Assembly (NCBI GenBank): GCA_030386875.1
Contig: CM059562.1
Coordinates: forward strand, 44,599,757 to 44,663,756
Direction: 5' to 3'
Length of the DNA: 64,000 nt
Source of the DNA: Morinoia aosen
Taxonomy: Eukaryota > Arthropoda > Malacostraca > Amphipoda > Talitridae
The position numbers and the translations under genes are program-made. Within the stretch, counting starts at the first letter, position 1; each line of letters opens with the position of its first letter. The notes beneath the pieces were generated by a model. The model did no database searches and was not told where the DNA came from. It saw only the letters and a program-made list of their open reading frames with translations. Shown piece after piece: positions 23,237 through 34,160 of this stretch.

Positions 23237-23383
23237 CAAGGCCCCGACACTGTCGGCCCTCAATTTCAAGTTCAAGTTTAAGTTGAGGGCCGTAGTGCCC
23301 GAAACGTTCCGTTCCGTAGTGCCCGGAACGAACCGTTCCGGAGTTTGAACTTGAATTTGAAGGCCGGCAGTGTCGGGGCTTTT
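23237..23383. repeat. Inverted repeat around a minisatellite block
   Basis: AAGGCCCCGACACTGTCGGC (about 23240-23259) plus a TTCAAGTTCAAGTTTAA tail is mirrored by a TTGAACTTGAATTTGAAGG block and GGCAGTGTCGGGGCTTTT (to about 23383). Arms are about 42 bases with a roughly 60-base loop of minisatellite units. It could be a small foldback element or a rearrangement point. Confidence 0.7.
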
Positions 23384-24060
23384 ATAACCGCCTACTGTAA
23401 CTGGAACGATCTGCTCCGCAGTGCCAGGAACGTTCCGTTCCATAGTGCCCGGAACGTTCCGTTTAGTAGTGCCTGGAACGTTCCGTCCCGCTGTGCCCGG
23501 AACGAACCGTTCCGGAGCACCCGGAGCAAATTGTTTTTGAACACCCGGAACAAATCATTTAGGAACACTCGGAACAAATCGTTTTCGAACACTCGGAAGT
23601 AAGCAAGTTAACTCGTTCAACGACAGCTTCGGTCGAAGACTATTTAGCTGTCGCTTTGGCATTTTGTCAAATTACAAAACATTATACAAATTTTAAGACA
23701 TAGTTGCATTGTATACGTTGTGGTCTTGAATTTCGTCAATGCTTTCCGGATATGGTTTTATTGGCAAGGTTCTGCCAGAAGGTAGGATACCACAACACTG
23801 ACATTACATTTTAGGGATTGCTATCGTTTCGGTTTACTCGTGCCGGAGTGCCCTGAACAAATCATTCCAGAACACTTGGAACAAATCGTTCCGGAGCACC
23901 CGCAACTAATCGTTCCAGAGCACACGGAACAAATCATTTTGAGACACTCAAAACAAATCGTTCCGAAGCACTCAAGACGAACCGTTCTTGAGTACTCGAA
24001 ACAAACCGTTCCGGAACCCTCGGAAAAAACCGCTCCGGAACACCTGGAATTTATCTAAAC
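23290..24060. repeat. CGGAACG/CGTTCCG minisatellite, blocks 2 and 3
   Basis: The 24-base period is shown by the translated eight-residue repeat SARNVPFR on the plus strand between 23420 and 23600. A second block (23840-24060) uses a CGGAACAAATCGTTCCGGA type unit and ends just before the promoter-like repeat. About 230 bases of non-repeat DNA lie between them. The variants differ between blocks. Confidence 0.85.
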
Positions 24061-24090
24061 CACTAAAAGATGTTCCGAAATACGATAATT

Positions 24091-24241
24091 AACTTGTAAT
24101 ATATCGAAAAATGTAAAATCTAGTTAGATAGACCAAAAGTTGGCAACGCTCGTGACGGCAACAATCGCAGTCAGTCTTCTATCGGTCTCAGGCCCAACAA
24201 CAGTAAATGTTGACTGAGCGTGTGGTATATAAATTACCTCG
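24091..24241 (+). repeat. Left half of a second copy of the DUF4806-gene promoter, cut by copia
   Basis: From TTGTAATATA to TATATAAATTACCT this matches 3195-3345 at roughly 75-80% by eye, including AGTTGGCAACGCTCG, AACAACA and the TATA box. The copia 5' LTR starts at 24242. The right half continues after the copia element at 29062. No DUF4806 coding sequence follows. Confidence 0.75.
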
Positions 24242-24667
24242 TGTAGCTAAGTTGCACCTTGAGTGTTTTTTATGCATCCTATGTTCATAGAAATTAATTG
24301 TTCCAGACGTTTCTCTTGGAAGCAACTGTCAAACTAGTTCCTTAATTTGTACGACTGTTTCCATATATGAAATCACAGTGTATAGTATTTTCTCATCTCT
24401 CGTGAGGAATATTTGTTGCCACCAGTAAAATGTGATATTTCATTATATTACTCATATTAGTATTTCTTCCTGGAATGTTCTAGAAGTTTGATGTTTAGAC
24501 GTAATGCGCATTAGTTTATAGTCTGACTCGGTCAGTCCGACTCAGTCGCCCCTTGTTCTCTCTGCTGTAAGGATGTGTGCCTCTCGCTCTATCCTTTTGT
24601 GTTTTGGATTAATCTTCAATTAAATTCTATGACGAACTTCGTCGTCATTGCCTTCGTAATTCTAACA
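24242..24667 (+). repeat. Copia 5' LTR
   Basis: Runs from TGTAGCTAAGTTGCACC to GTAATTCTAACA and matches 28641-29061 throughout, with small indels (for example an extra CAGTCCGACT-type repeat near 24530). The first bases differ from the 3' copy (TGTTAGAGTTACACC). Confidence 0.9.
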
Positions 24668-24669
24668 AT

Positions 24670-24682
24670 GGTTATGGGCCCA
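24670..24682 (+). other. Copia primer binding site, internal tRNA-iMet type
   Basis: GGTTATGGGCCCA, two bases after the LTR, is complementary to the anticodon-loop region of initiator tRNA-Met (UGGGCCCAUAACC) and not to its 3' end. This half-tRNA priming is the known mode of Drosophila copia. Confidence 0.82.
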
Positions 24683-24796
24683 TCTATGCAATGCTGGTTT
24701 AAATAAACATTGTCTCTGTGAGCTCGTCTTTGAAGAATTTAAATCACGCGGCGGTTATTTGAATCGCGTGAGGCGGCAAATCAGCAGACAGACAAG

Positions 24797-27700
24797 ATGG
24801 ACGGCAAGGCGGTCTGCATTGTTCCGCTGAACTACAGCAACTATGCTACTTGGAAAATTCAAATGAAAATGAACCTTATCGGAGATGATCTTTACGACAT
24901 CGTCGATGGCAGCGAGACGGCACCTGGTCCTGGAGCTGATGAAGCGGCTCGACGTAAATTTAAAAACCGAAGACACAAAGCTCTCTCAGCAATAATTGTG
25001 CTTGGAGTGGAGCCCAAGTTGTTGTACTTTCTCGGTAATCCACAAGATCCCAAGGATGTGTGGGAAAAACTTCAATCTACGATAGAGAAGAAAAGTTGGT
25101 CCTACCAACTACGTTTGAAAAGAAAATAGCACAACCTAACTCTTCAACCTAATGGATGCATGCAAGAGCATCTGAAGGAGTTGGTGGAACTCTTTGATTC
25201 CCTGGCAGAAATTGGTGACGAAATCAAAGAAGAACTAAATGTTATAACCTTTCTTGCCTCGTTACCTGAAAGCTACTCGACATTTGTTACAGCGCTAAAA
25301 ACTCAAGATGAAGCATCAAGTATGGAATCTGTGTGTGAAAAATTGATCAATGAAGAAAAGAAGATCAAAGTGGTGTCGAGAAATAAAGTGTTACAATCTA
25401 AAAATAAGACAAAACTTAAATGCTTCGAATGTAATAAAACTGGACATCTGAAGAAAAACTGTTACAAGTTCTTGAATAGAATAAAACGTGAGAAACAAAA
25501 CGCATCTGCAGTTGCTAATGGAGCTGGTGAATGCAATGACAAAATAACATTGTTTGCACATGCATCGGTCATGAAAGACTATGGAAACCAGGACTGGTTA
25601 ATTGACAGTGGTGCAACTCAGCATATGTGCAATGACAAAAAATTGTTTGTGTATGTTGAAAAACTCTCTTCACCAATTAAAGTAGAAATTGGTGATGGCA
25701 GATTCATTAAAGCCATTGGCTCTGGTGATGTCCATCTTTTAGTGAAAGCTTCTTACGGCAAAGTGAAAAACTGTGTTGTAAAAGCTGTTTTTGTACCTCA
25801 GCTAGCATTCAATTTAATTTCTGTTTCACAGATGTCAAATTCTGGCTTAGTAGTGACGTTCTCTTATAGCTCTTGTCAGATTTGGAGAGACAATCAACTT
25901 AAAGTTTCTGGAAAAAAGAGTGGTAAACTGTATCTGTTGTGTACTGTCAACTCTAATGAAACTTGTGCTGCTGCTAAATGTGACGAAAGAAGTCTGTGGT
26001 ATTCTAGGTTCTGTCATTTAGCCAGTGATAACTTGAAAAAGTTGGTAAAGTCAAAACTGGTCAAAGGTATTAATTTATTTGATTGTTCTTTGACTGATGA
26101 TCACATTGAATGCAAAGATTGTCTTGCTGGTGAAATTAAGCGTCTTCCTTTTGATGTTTCTGGTAAAATTAGGAAAACTTCTCCATTTGAACTGATTCAT
26201 TCTGATGTTTGTAGTTGTATTGAACCCATGTCTTTAGGTGGAGGTAATTACTTCTTAACGTTCATTGATGATGCTTCCAGATACGTGTGGGTGTATGTTA
26301 TTAAGAAAAAAAGTGATGTCTTTTCTGTTTTCAAAAGTTGGAAATCACTGGTTGAGAAACAGTATAACAAAAAGATCAAATGTCTGCGTTCTGATAACGG
26401 AGGTGAATACTCTTCCAATGAATTTGAATTGTTCTTGCAACAAGAAGATATTGTTCACCAAAAAACTGCTCCAAAAATACCTCAACAAAATGTAGTTGCT
26501 GAACGTATGAATAGGACTTTAGTAGAAGCTGCTGGATGTATGCTCTCTGAGTCAGGCTTATCTAAATCTTTCTGGGGTGAAGCAGTTTCAACTGCTGCCT
26601 ATGTTAAGAATAGAAGTCCAACTGTTGCCCTCCAGAACATGACTCCCTATGAATCTCTCAATGGACGTAAGCCAAATGTGTAACATTTCAAAGTGTTTGG
26701 TTGTGTTTGTTATGCTCATGTTCCTAGAGATGAAAGATGTAAACTTGATCCTAAGTCAAAGCGTTGTTACTTTGTTGGATACAATTCTGTGACAAAAGGC
26801 TATCGCTTGTACGACCCAGAGTTAAAAAATGTGTTCTTGAGTAGAGACGTCGTTTTCCACGAAAATAAATTTGCCCAGTCTCAGGAGTCTATTAAAAGTA
26901 AGGTTGAAATTCAACCAATATCTGACTCAAGTTACCCTGAGAGTAACACTGAAACTATCACTGATGAACTGGAGCAGGAAAACCAAACTTATCTAGAGTG
27001 TAACCTAAGACAATCTGCTAGAATAAGGAAAGAACCTGAACGTTTTGGCGAGTGGGTGTACACCTGTAAAAATGATGATGAACCTTGTAATGTGAAAGAG
27101 GCATTGAGTAGTCCAGACGCTGCTACTTGGAAAGAAGCCATGGAAAAAGAACTTGCTTCTATTAAACTAAACAATGTATGGTTTCGAGTTGAATCCAACA
27201 GTAATCATAAGCCAATCAAGATTAAATGGGTGTTTAAGAAAAAGATTAACTCTGAAGGAATTATCTGCTCCTACAGAGCACGTCTGGTTGCTCAAGGTTT
27301 TTCACAAAAATTAGGAATCGATTACGAAGAATCTTTTTCTCCTGTGACTCGTTTTCAAAGTGTTCGAACTGTAATTGCTTTAGCCGCAGTCAACAATTTG
27401 AAGATCCATCATATGGATGTAGATTCTGCCTTTCTGAATGGTGAAATTAAGGGAACCATTCATGTCACTCAGCCTGAGGGCTTTGCTGTTTCAGGCAAAG
27501 AAAACCTTGTTTGTAAATTAAATATAGCACTGTACGGTCTAAAACAGTCTCCAAAGTGTTGGAACTCTACTTTAGATAACTTTCTGAAGAAACATGGTTT
27601 TGCTCAAACTGACAGTGACTCGTGTATTTATACTAAAAATGTTGACAGCAAATTGAGCATTGTAGCCATTATGTGGATGATATAATTATTGCTGGCTTTT

Positions 27701-28659
27701 TTTGAATGATGCGCGTTAAATTAAAGATGTATTTGCGTCTAACTTTAAGATGAAGGATTTAGGAGAGTTGAAATATTTCCTTGGAGTCAAAATCGATCAA
27801 GCAAAAGATAAGATCTCTTTGAGCCAATTTGCATTCACAAATTCTTTGCTAAAGCGATTTGGTCTGGAAAATGAAAAACCTGTGTCCACGCCTGCTGATG
27901 TCAATGTATTGGAAAAAGCTAGTGAAACTTCTGAATTGTTTGATCAGAAAATTTTCCAATCTGCCGTTGGTAGCTTATCGTATTTAGCTTGTAAAACTAG
28001 ACCTGATATCAGCTTTGCAGTTAGCAATGATGCTCGACACTGCTCACAGACCACAAAACAACATTGGGGTGCAGTTAAAAAGAATATTTAGAAATATAAC
28101 AGGCTCAAACAATTTTGGCATTGTGTATCACCGAAATAATAAGAACAAATGTGTTGGATATGCTGACGCTGACTGGGCTGGCGACAAAAATGATAGAAAA
28201 TCTACTTCTGGCTATTGTTTTCTGTACGGTAGCGGTTTGATTTCATGGCGACCTGCCAAACAAACTTGTGTAGCACTCTAAACTGCCGAAGCAGAGTATG
28301 TTTCATTGGCTGGTGCTGCTCAAGAAGCTGTTTGGTTAAAAGGCTTACTAAAGCAGCTAAACTATGACATAAAGTCACCCATGACTCTGTACGAAGATAA
28401 CCAGCCAGTAATATGCGTGTCTAAAGATCCAAAAGACTATCCAAAAATGAAGCATGTTAGTATCAAATACCGTTTCATTCGAGATATGATTAATCAAAAG
28501 GAAATTGTTCTGGAATATTGTCCAACGTCCGATAACCTTGCGGATCTGTTTACAAAGCCATTGCCTTCTGTAAGATTTACTAAACTAAGAGAAATGATAG
28601 GAGTCGCTGTTGTTGAAAAAAAACTCAAGTTGAGGTGGAGTGTTAGAGTTACACCTTGA
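24797..28659 (+). pseudogene. Copia gag-pol polyprotein with several stops and frameshifts
   Basis: Start ATG at 24797. Gag (YSNYATWKIQMKMNL) runs in frame with pol through a TAG at 25127-25129. Then come the zinc knuckle CFECNKTGHLKKNC (about 25421), protease WLIDSGATQHMC and integrase. The integrase zinc region reads WYSRFCHL where WHxRLGHL is usual, so the first His is lost; core motifs HSDVCS, RSDNGGEY and PQQNVVAERMNRT remain. TAA at 26681 follows. RT starts VAQGFSQKLGIDYEESFSPV. The YVDD site near 27670 is shifted by a missing base, and further frame changes occur at about 27700-27750 and 28075. RNase H (YADADWAGDKNDRKSTSGY) has a TAA at 28279 inside the usual Ala-Leu-Ser-Thr-Ala-Glu block and ends at 28659, overlapping the 3' LTR start. 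Not functional. Confidence 0.9.
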
Positions 28660-29061
28660 GTGTTTTTTCTGCATCTTATGTTCATAGATATTAATTGTTC
28701 CAGACGTTTCTCTTGGAAGCAGCTGTCAAACTAGTTCCTTAATTTGTACTACTGTTTCCATATTTGAAATCACAGTATATAGTATTTTCTCATTTGTTGT
28801 GAGGAATATTTGTTGCCACCAGTAAAATGTGATGTTTCATTATATTACTCATATTAGTATTTCTTCCTGGAATGTTCTAGAAGTTTGATGTCTAGACGTA
28901 ATGCGCATTAGTTATTTAGTTTATAGTCTGACTCGGTCAGTCGCCGCTTGTTCTCTTGCTGTAAGGATGTGTGCCTCTCGCTCTATCCTCTTGTGTTATG
29001 GATTTATCTTCCAGTAAATTCTATAACGAACTTCGTCGTTCTTGCCCCCGTAATTCTTACA
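28641..29061 (+). repeat. Copia 3' LTR
   Basis: Begins TGTTAGAGTTACACC directly after the purine tract and ends GTAATTCTTACA. Match to the 5' LTR is high, with scattered differences. Confidence 0.9.
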
Positions 29062-29440
29062 AGTACTTACTCTAATTATTTCTAACTACCTACTACTAAC
29101 TCTGCTCTACTCTTTTCTATATATTCCAATCTATCTCTGCTCTACTCTCACTGGCCACATGTCTGTTAGTTGAGTATATTGAGTTAGAGATATCCAAGAG
29201 GGTAGTGGACTATTTATTCTATGTTATTTTACTGCTATGTACCCATTGTTATGTACTATAGATGTGTAGTTATGCCCGGTGATGATTACTAGGTTGCTAT
29301 GTCTATGTTGGATCTAATCTATGTGATGTTATTGCTATACTAACATTTTGGTGAAGCCTAGTGTGAAATTGCTATGTTCTGTGGGATAGGACACTATCTC
29401 TAATACTAATAATATCTAAGTTAGGTTACGACAAAACGGT
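29062..29440 (+). repeat. Right half of the second DUF4806-promoter copy
   Basis: Matches 3345-3600: CTACTCT...CTATATATTCCAAT, CTCACTGGCCACA and TATCCAAGAGGGTAGTGGAC, the latter aligning with the splice donor region of the first copy (CAAGAGGTGAGTG). Here the donor is changed to GGTAGTG. Similarity fades after about 29440, where the minisatellite starts. Confidence 0.7.
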
Positions 29441-29755
29441 TCCGAAGCACGCCAAACAAACCGTTCCGGGGTACCCAAAAACAAAACGTTCCGGAGTACC
29501 CGGAACGAACCGTTCCAGGACTAATAGAACATACCGCTCCGAAGTAACTGGAACATATTGTTCCGAGGTACACGGAATGAGCCGTTCCAGGACTAATAGA
29601 ACAAACCATTCCGAAGTACCCGGAATGAAACGTTCTGTTGTACCCGGAACGACCAGTTCCGTGGTACACGGAAGAAGCCGTTCCGGGGTACACAAAACGA
29701 ACCGCTTCAGGACTGAGAGAACAAACCGTTCCGAAACACCCGGAACTTACAGTCA
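29430..29755. repeat. CGGAACG/CGTTCCG minisatellite, block 4
   Basis: Units such as GTACCCGGAACGAACCGTTC with a 24-base spacing fill this block. On the minus strand they yield an artificial VPGTSERF-like repeat. With blocks 1-3 it brackets the LINE and copia insertions. Confidence 0.85.
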
Positions 29756-29756
29756 T

Positions 29757-30376
29757 TTCTCACTCACATCATGCGCTGCAGTTTTATGTTTATCAACTAA
29801 GAATATTTATTTGAAGACATTCGAAGAACCATCAATTTTTCGATCATTATTGAAACCAATCGTCTCTTTTATTTCACGAGACGTAAAACCACTAACGAAG
29901 AATGATATTTAATATCCAATCCCAGCGCTGGGGACTAAACCATTTAGTCGCATCAGCAGATTTGCTGCTTGTTAAATGAAAGATCTAATGGTTTCCTCAA
30001 GTGGAAAAATCGAGTATTCCCCGTTTTTATACATCTCGCTATGGAATCTCATCCATAGGAGGAAATAATGTAGAACTCAATAAAGTTTAGTATGCATTTA
30101 ACATACCTACACAATACGGTCAATACTTCCTATCCGTGTATTTCATTGATTCTAACTTAACTACAATGATTTGACACTGGAGAAATTACATCTTAAACGT
30201 TACTAAAAATTTTGCACGAGAAATCATACTACATAATTGAATCAATTAAATGAAAATACGATGCATTTTACGCATCTCACTATTTTTCCCTTATAGGGGG
30301 CTGGTCAATCAACCTTCCCTTCCACTCTTTAATAACGTTTCGCAAAATCTTGTCACAGCGTTGCTCTTTCTATATC
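29757..30376. other. No feature recognised
   Basis: AT-rich DNA with short random frames and no repeat shared with other parts of the window. Confidence 0.4.
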
Positions 30377-30704
30377 AATTATTTATTAAACTGTGAAGTA
30401 TTTATGCAAAGCAGTCATTAAAAATTAACTGAACTTCTGCTTCTATGGAGCCCTCTCAGACAATAGCTTCTAAGAAGATCAGACGCGAGAAAATTCTTGC
30501 TTCTATCAGGTGATACCGTTCAACATTCCTTCAGCAAATTAATATGCTGAAGGAATGTTAAACGGTATCACCTGTTAAAAGCAAAAATTTTTTCGCGTCT
30601 GATCTTCTTAGAAGCTATTGTCTGAGAGGGCTCCTTAAAAGTAGAAGTTCAGTTAATTTTTAATGACTGCTCTGCGTAAATACTTCACAGTTTAATAAAT
30701 AATT
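30377..30704. repeat. Foldback element, arms ~160 bases, almost no loop
   Basis: The outer end AATTATTTATTAAACTGTGA (30377) is mirrored by TCACAGTTTAATAAATAATT ending at 30704. The centre is AATTAATA between AGCA and TGCT near 30540. Arms pair through their length with few mismatches, for example CAGGTGATACCGTT against AACGGTATCACCTG. It has no coding capacity. It is probably a palindromic MITE; target duplications are unclear. Confidence 0.85.
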
Positions 30705-31190
30705 TAATCATTAAATATAGTGTAAAATATAATGAAAATAATAATCATTAATCAGCATATTCAATTAATATACTGATAGCACATCAATTGAAATTGAAAA
30801 GGCATTCAAATAACAGCATATTCAATTATTTTTTACATACATATATACATTTATATGTTTCCTACAATTAGCTCCACGTAAAAATTTTGAGTATTCACTG
30901 GAAGTAACTAAAAGCACTTTGTATTCGTATCTTCACGGCAAGCAGAGAAAACGTACATAATACATGATGATGGGAAATTATTCATTGACTTCGAAAAATA
31001 TCACATGAAGCACGAATTTCTTAACTAGAATAACGCTGCACAGAAACAAGTGTATCTGAAGTAGACTCCTGCAATACCTCCTTTGAAAGTGACATATTAT
31101 TGAGGGTCATTTTCTATTAACAAAAAAGGCTTTCAGTGAAAGAACGTTTTCCAATATCCGAATAAGTTCGCTCTCAACAGCTGAGGTCAC
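30705..31190. other. AT-rich DNA downstream of the Mutator-like gene
   Basis: Contains a short ACATACATATATACATTTATATG microsatellite-like stretch near 30835. It lies 3' of the PHD-finger exon, so it may hold the 3' UTR and terminal region of that element, but no inverted terminal repeat was identified. Confidence 0.35.
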
Positions 31191-31194
31191 AACG

Positions 31195-31414
31195 TGATGC
31201 TGCACTTTAAAAAAGATTCTAAGGCACTTGCCCGCATTGAACGCACAAGAATAATTGAAGCAGAAATTTTTCCTCATGATAGCCGACGCAAATTTGGTGA
31301 AACCAGTCGCGGCAACCATCACAGAAGACCATGTCCTGGTTGGGAGACTTTGGTTTGCAACAACGTACTCCATGACGACAAGTTAGGTATGAACTTCGAA
31401 ATCCGTGCCTCACT
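31195..31414 (-). pseudogene. PHD-finger 3' exon of the Mutator-like (MULE) gene
   Basis: On the minus strand this reads CRHGVRCCKPKS, MVFCDGCRDWFHQICVGYHE and FLCVQCGQVP, the C-x2-C / C-D-x-C-x-x-W-F-H-x-x-C / C-x2-C layout of a PHD finger. It joins the MULE coding region at 39282 if the two hAT insertions (31415-37569, 37596-39225) are ignored. A donor (GGAG/GTAAAA at 39281) and acceptors near the insertion points would then give an in-phase junction across an intron of only about 60 bases. A C-terminal PHD finger after a Ulp1-type peptidase is a known arrangement in animal MULE-type proteins. The remaining stops upstream show the gene is dead. Confidence 0.65.
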
Positions 31415-31689
31415 CAGGGCTGCCACTGAGAATTTTTTTCCCCCAAATTTGCTCTAGAAAATCCCCCATATTCAGCCAGTTTCCCCCAAAATAAATAAAA
31501 ACAACATAATATGGTATACATTAACTAAAAACTGACTTTACTTACTGCGTATTTAGTCCACATGTTATTCTTCCTCTACTCCAGCTTCTATGGTCAGCGT
31601 TTCTTGGTTGTTTTGAAGTCGCCTCTTGTACATAGTACTTGTTGTTCCGCTTTGTAAGTCTTTAATCAATGCATTGCTCGGCTCTCATC

Positions 31690-33599
31690 TCGTGCAGTCA
31701 GAATTACTTTTTGTTACGGCTTGTTTAGCCAAGATTCTTGCAGCAACTGTTTGTGATTTTAATGAATTAGTGTTTCTAGTTTAAATATTATTCACTTGTG
31801 AAAATATACGTTCCACACAAGCAGACGAATGTGGTAAGCAGGTTAGATTCGTCATAACATCGGAGAGTAGTGCAAATTTGAGATTATTCAGACTGTCTTT
31901 AATGGAACTTAAATCGTACCAGTACCGCGGTACAATTTCACTGGAGATAGGTAGATCTTTCGCTGTGTGTCGAAAGCTTCTCCACTGATCGTCGAGTTCA
32001 TCCACTTGTGCTGGTGGTACCAAATTTGGGAAAATACTTGGAACATGAGTTATTGATGGCGGCGAAAGACTGAGGTTTGACGCAATGTTCGGATCAAGAA
32101 TATTTAGCTTGGCAATCACACTATCTTCGTTGAGAGGGAATCTTTTGCTTATTTGAACGCAAAGTTCTACTAGAAACATTAAGCAGTCGTGCTTAAATTT
32201 ATTTAAGGTATCCGATGGCAATGGGTGACGAATGAGTTCAGTCATTGCTGATCCTTCAAGGTAAATATTTTCAAGAGTTTTATGAAAATATTTGTTCGTT
32301 GGGTCGATGTCCGACACTTGAATTCTCTGAAGTACGGACTTCTTCACGAAACAACCGAGAATAGCTTTATATTCTGTTGCCACAAACAAATGCAATCTGT
32401 GTAATCGAAAGGGCTCTGACTGGAATTCCAAATTAAGGGAGTTCACTTTCCATTATCATGAGTTTTGTTCCACAATTATTCAACGTCTCATATACACGTC
32501 TAGCTCCATCAATTTTGTCCACCTTCGTTTCGCTTTGAAAATACAGTAAAAGCGCATCATAATTCTCAATAATAATACTGATCACATTTTCTCGACTAAG
32601 CCATCGAGTTTGCGCTAGTTTAGGAATCTTGTGCTTTGGTGCTGAGACTGATTCTTGGATCATTTCAAAATCATTTTGACGCTTGCTACTATGGCTGAAG
32701 TATGAAATCAAATCTTTCAAAAAAGCCTCTAAATAAGAAGGCAGCACACCTACCGCATAGCTGGCACACAAAGCAAAGGAATGGCAAACGCATCCCATAA
32801 CAAACACTGATGGCACGTCGTCTCTCAATAATTTCTGAAAACCATTTTTGACTCCCATCATTGACGAGCAGTTGTCCGCACCCAAACCAATTATATTCTG
32901 AAGAGGTATTCCCCTTTTCTCAAATAAAGCTTTGAGCGAAGCATAGAGACCGGACGCAGTACCATCTTCAACAATTATTGTATCGAGCAGCCTGTCAACA
33001 ACGTCTAATTTAGTGTTATCGAAAAAACGGACCATGATGGCCAACACTTGTGTTACTGTTATATCAGTGCGTTCGTCTATGATGATGGACAATTTCTGCT
33101 TTTTGCATACATCATCTAAAGATTTTCTTTCATGAAAAGCAATTCCATCCTGAATTACGTAACTTAATTTAGTCCTTTTCATTGTCAACTTGTGAGCTAT
33201 TTTACTGTCAGGGTAAATTCTTTTGCCCACCGATAAGAAGTAATCGACACTCGAGAATGGAAGGTCATGTTCGGCAAAGTATGCTGTAAGAATAAGTTCG
33301 CTTTTTGCAATTTCTTCAGATTCCTAGGATGGCTCTTTTACCATAAATTGCGCGATATCAGTGCTTGTACTGTCTACTATTATATTTTTCTGATGTTTTT
33401 CTGTGATGCTGTGCTTGATGAGCATAGATTTATAATAACCTTTAAAAGAAATATTGCAGCACTTACAATAACCACAGTTGGGTTCATTACTATCTCGTTT
33501 CAGCCAGGTTTTGAGTTCGGGTACACTGAGCCATTCATCTCTGAATGACTGCGTGTAGAGCTTCCGTTTCTTAGAAGACGATTCAGTTTGGTCACTCAT
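31690..33599 (-). pseudogene. hAT transposase of element 1
   Basis: Starts at 33599 with a BED-type zinc finger region (SFRDEWLSVPELKTWLKR, then CGYCKCCNISFKG and a His pair HSITEKHQK). It continues SSVDYFLSVGKRIYPDSKIA in the same frame after a TAG near 33323. The RNase H-like core shows LSIIIDERTDITVTQVLAI (first Asp), IGLGADNCSSMMGVKNG (second Asp) and VFVMGCVCHSFALC, with the CxxH seen in hATs, then QTRWLSRENV. A frameshift near 32445 moves the C-terminal half into another frame, ending in the dimerisation motif LPHSSACVERIFSQVN. A TAA near 31777 precedes the usual last block (LKSQTVAARILAKQAV). With two nonsense codons and one frameshift it is inactive, though catalytic residues remain. 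Confidence 0.9.
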
Positions 33600-34160
33600 T
33601 ATGAGGAATGTAATCAGAATTCGGAAAAAATCATCGCTCTAACATGAAATAAATATATAAACACATTAACTAATAAAATGAACTTAGTTGTCATCCCTAT
33701 AACGTTTTGCCTTCCAAAAACAAAATAAAAATTCAAATTATGAGAATCCCCAGTGCGCAACATCATGTTAGGGAGTTGGCCTCTATAACGTCAATAAATG
33801 ATGACGAAGCGAATAAATGTTAAAAGTGGTAACTTTGGAATAATGCAATCATAAATGTCAACTCTAAATTATTCCAAGACAGCAAAAAGTTTTAAATTTC
33901 ATAAATGTCTAAACCGTAACGCTACGAATTTGTATGCAACTCTAAAAAGTATAAAACTATGGTTAATAAGTCACCATGGTATGAAGAAAATAAAGACTAG
34001 GCATGCCACACATACGTAACATTTTTAAATTTTAAAGCACACAAGTAATTAATTTTCAAGAAATTCTGCGTTCCGCCTTTTTAGCCCAAGACAATACGCC
34101 AAAAGTATCTGAATTGTCACATTAATATATGACTAATTACTACAATTTTACCCAATAATA

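Larger units (their letters stand above)
24242..29061 (+). mobile_element. Ty1/copia retrotransposon, complete but defective
   Basis: Two LTRs of about 425 bases flank one gag-pol region in copia order (gag, protease, integrase, RT, RNase H). The primer site is the internal tRNA-iMet type used by Drosophila copia. A purine-rich TTGAGGTGGAG precedes the 3' LTR. It is inserted in a promoter-like repeat whose halves match 3195-3600. I do not see a convincing 5-base target duplication (CCTCG versus AGTAC), so one end may be altered. Confidence 0.92.

Noticed and set aside
23345..24058. Open frames with repeated ARNVPF or EQIVPEH residues
   Set aside because: They are direct translations of the 24-base minisatellite, open in several frames, and begin or end with the repeat block.
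29421..29912. Open frames with VPGT/SGYSGT-like repeats
   Set aside because: Same minisatellite artefact on the other strand.
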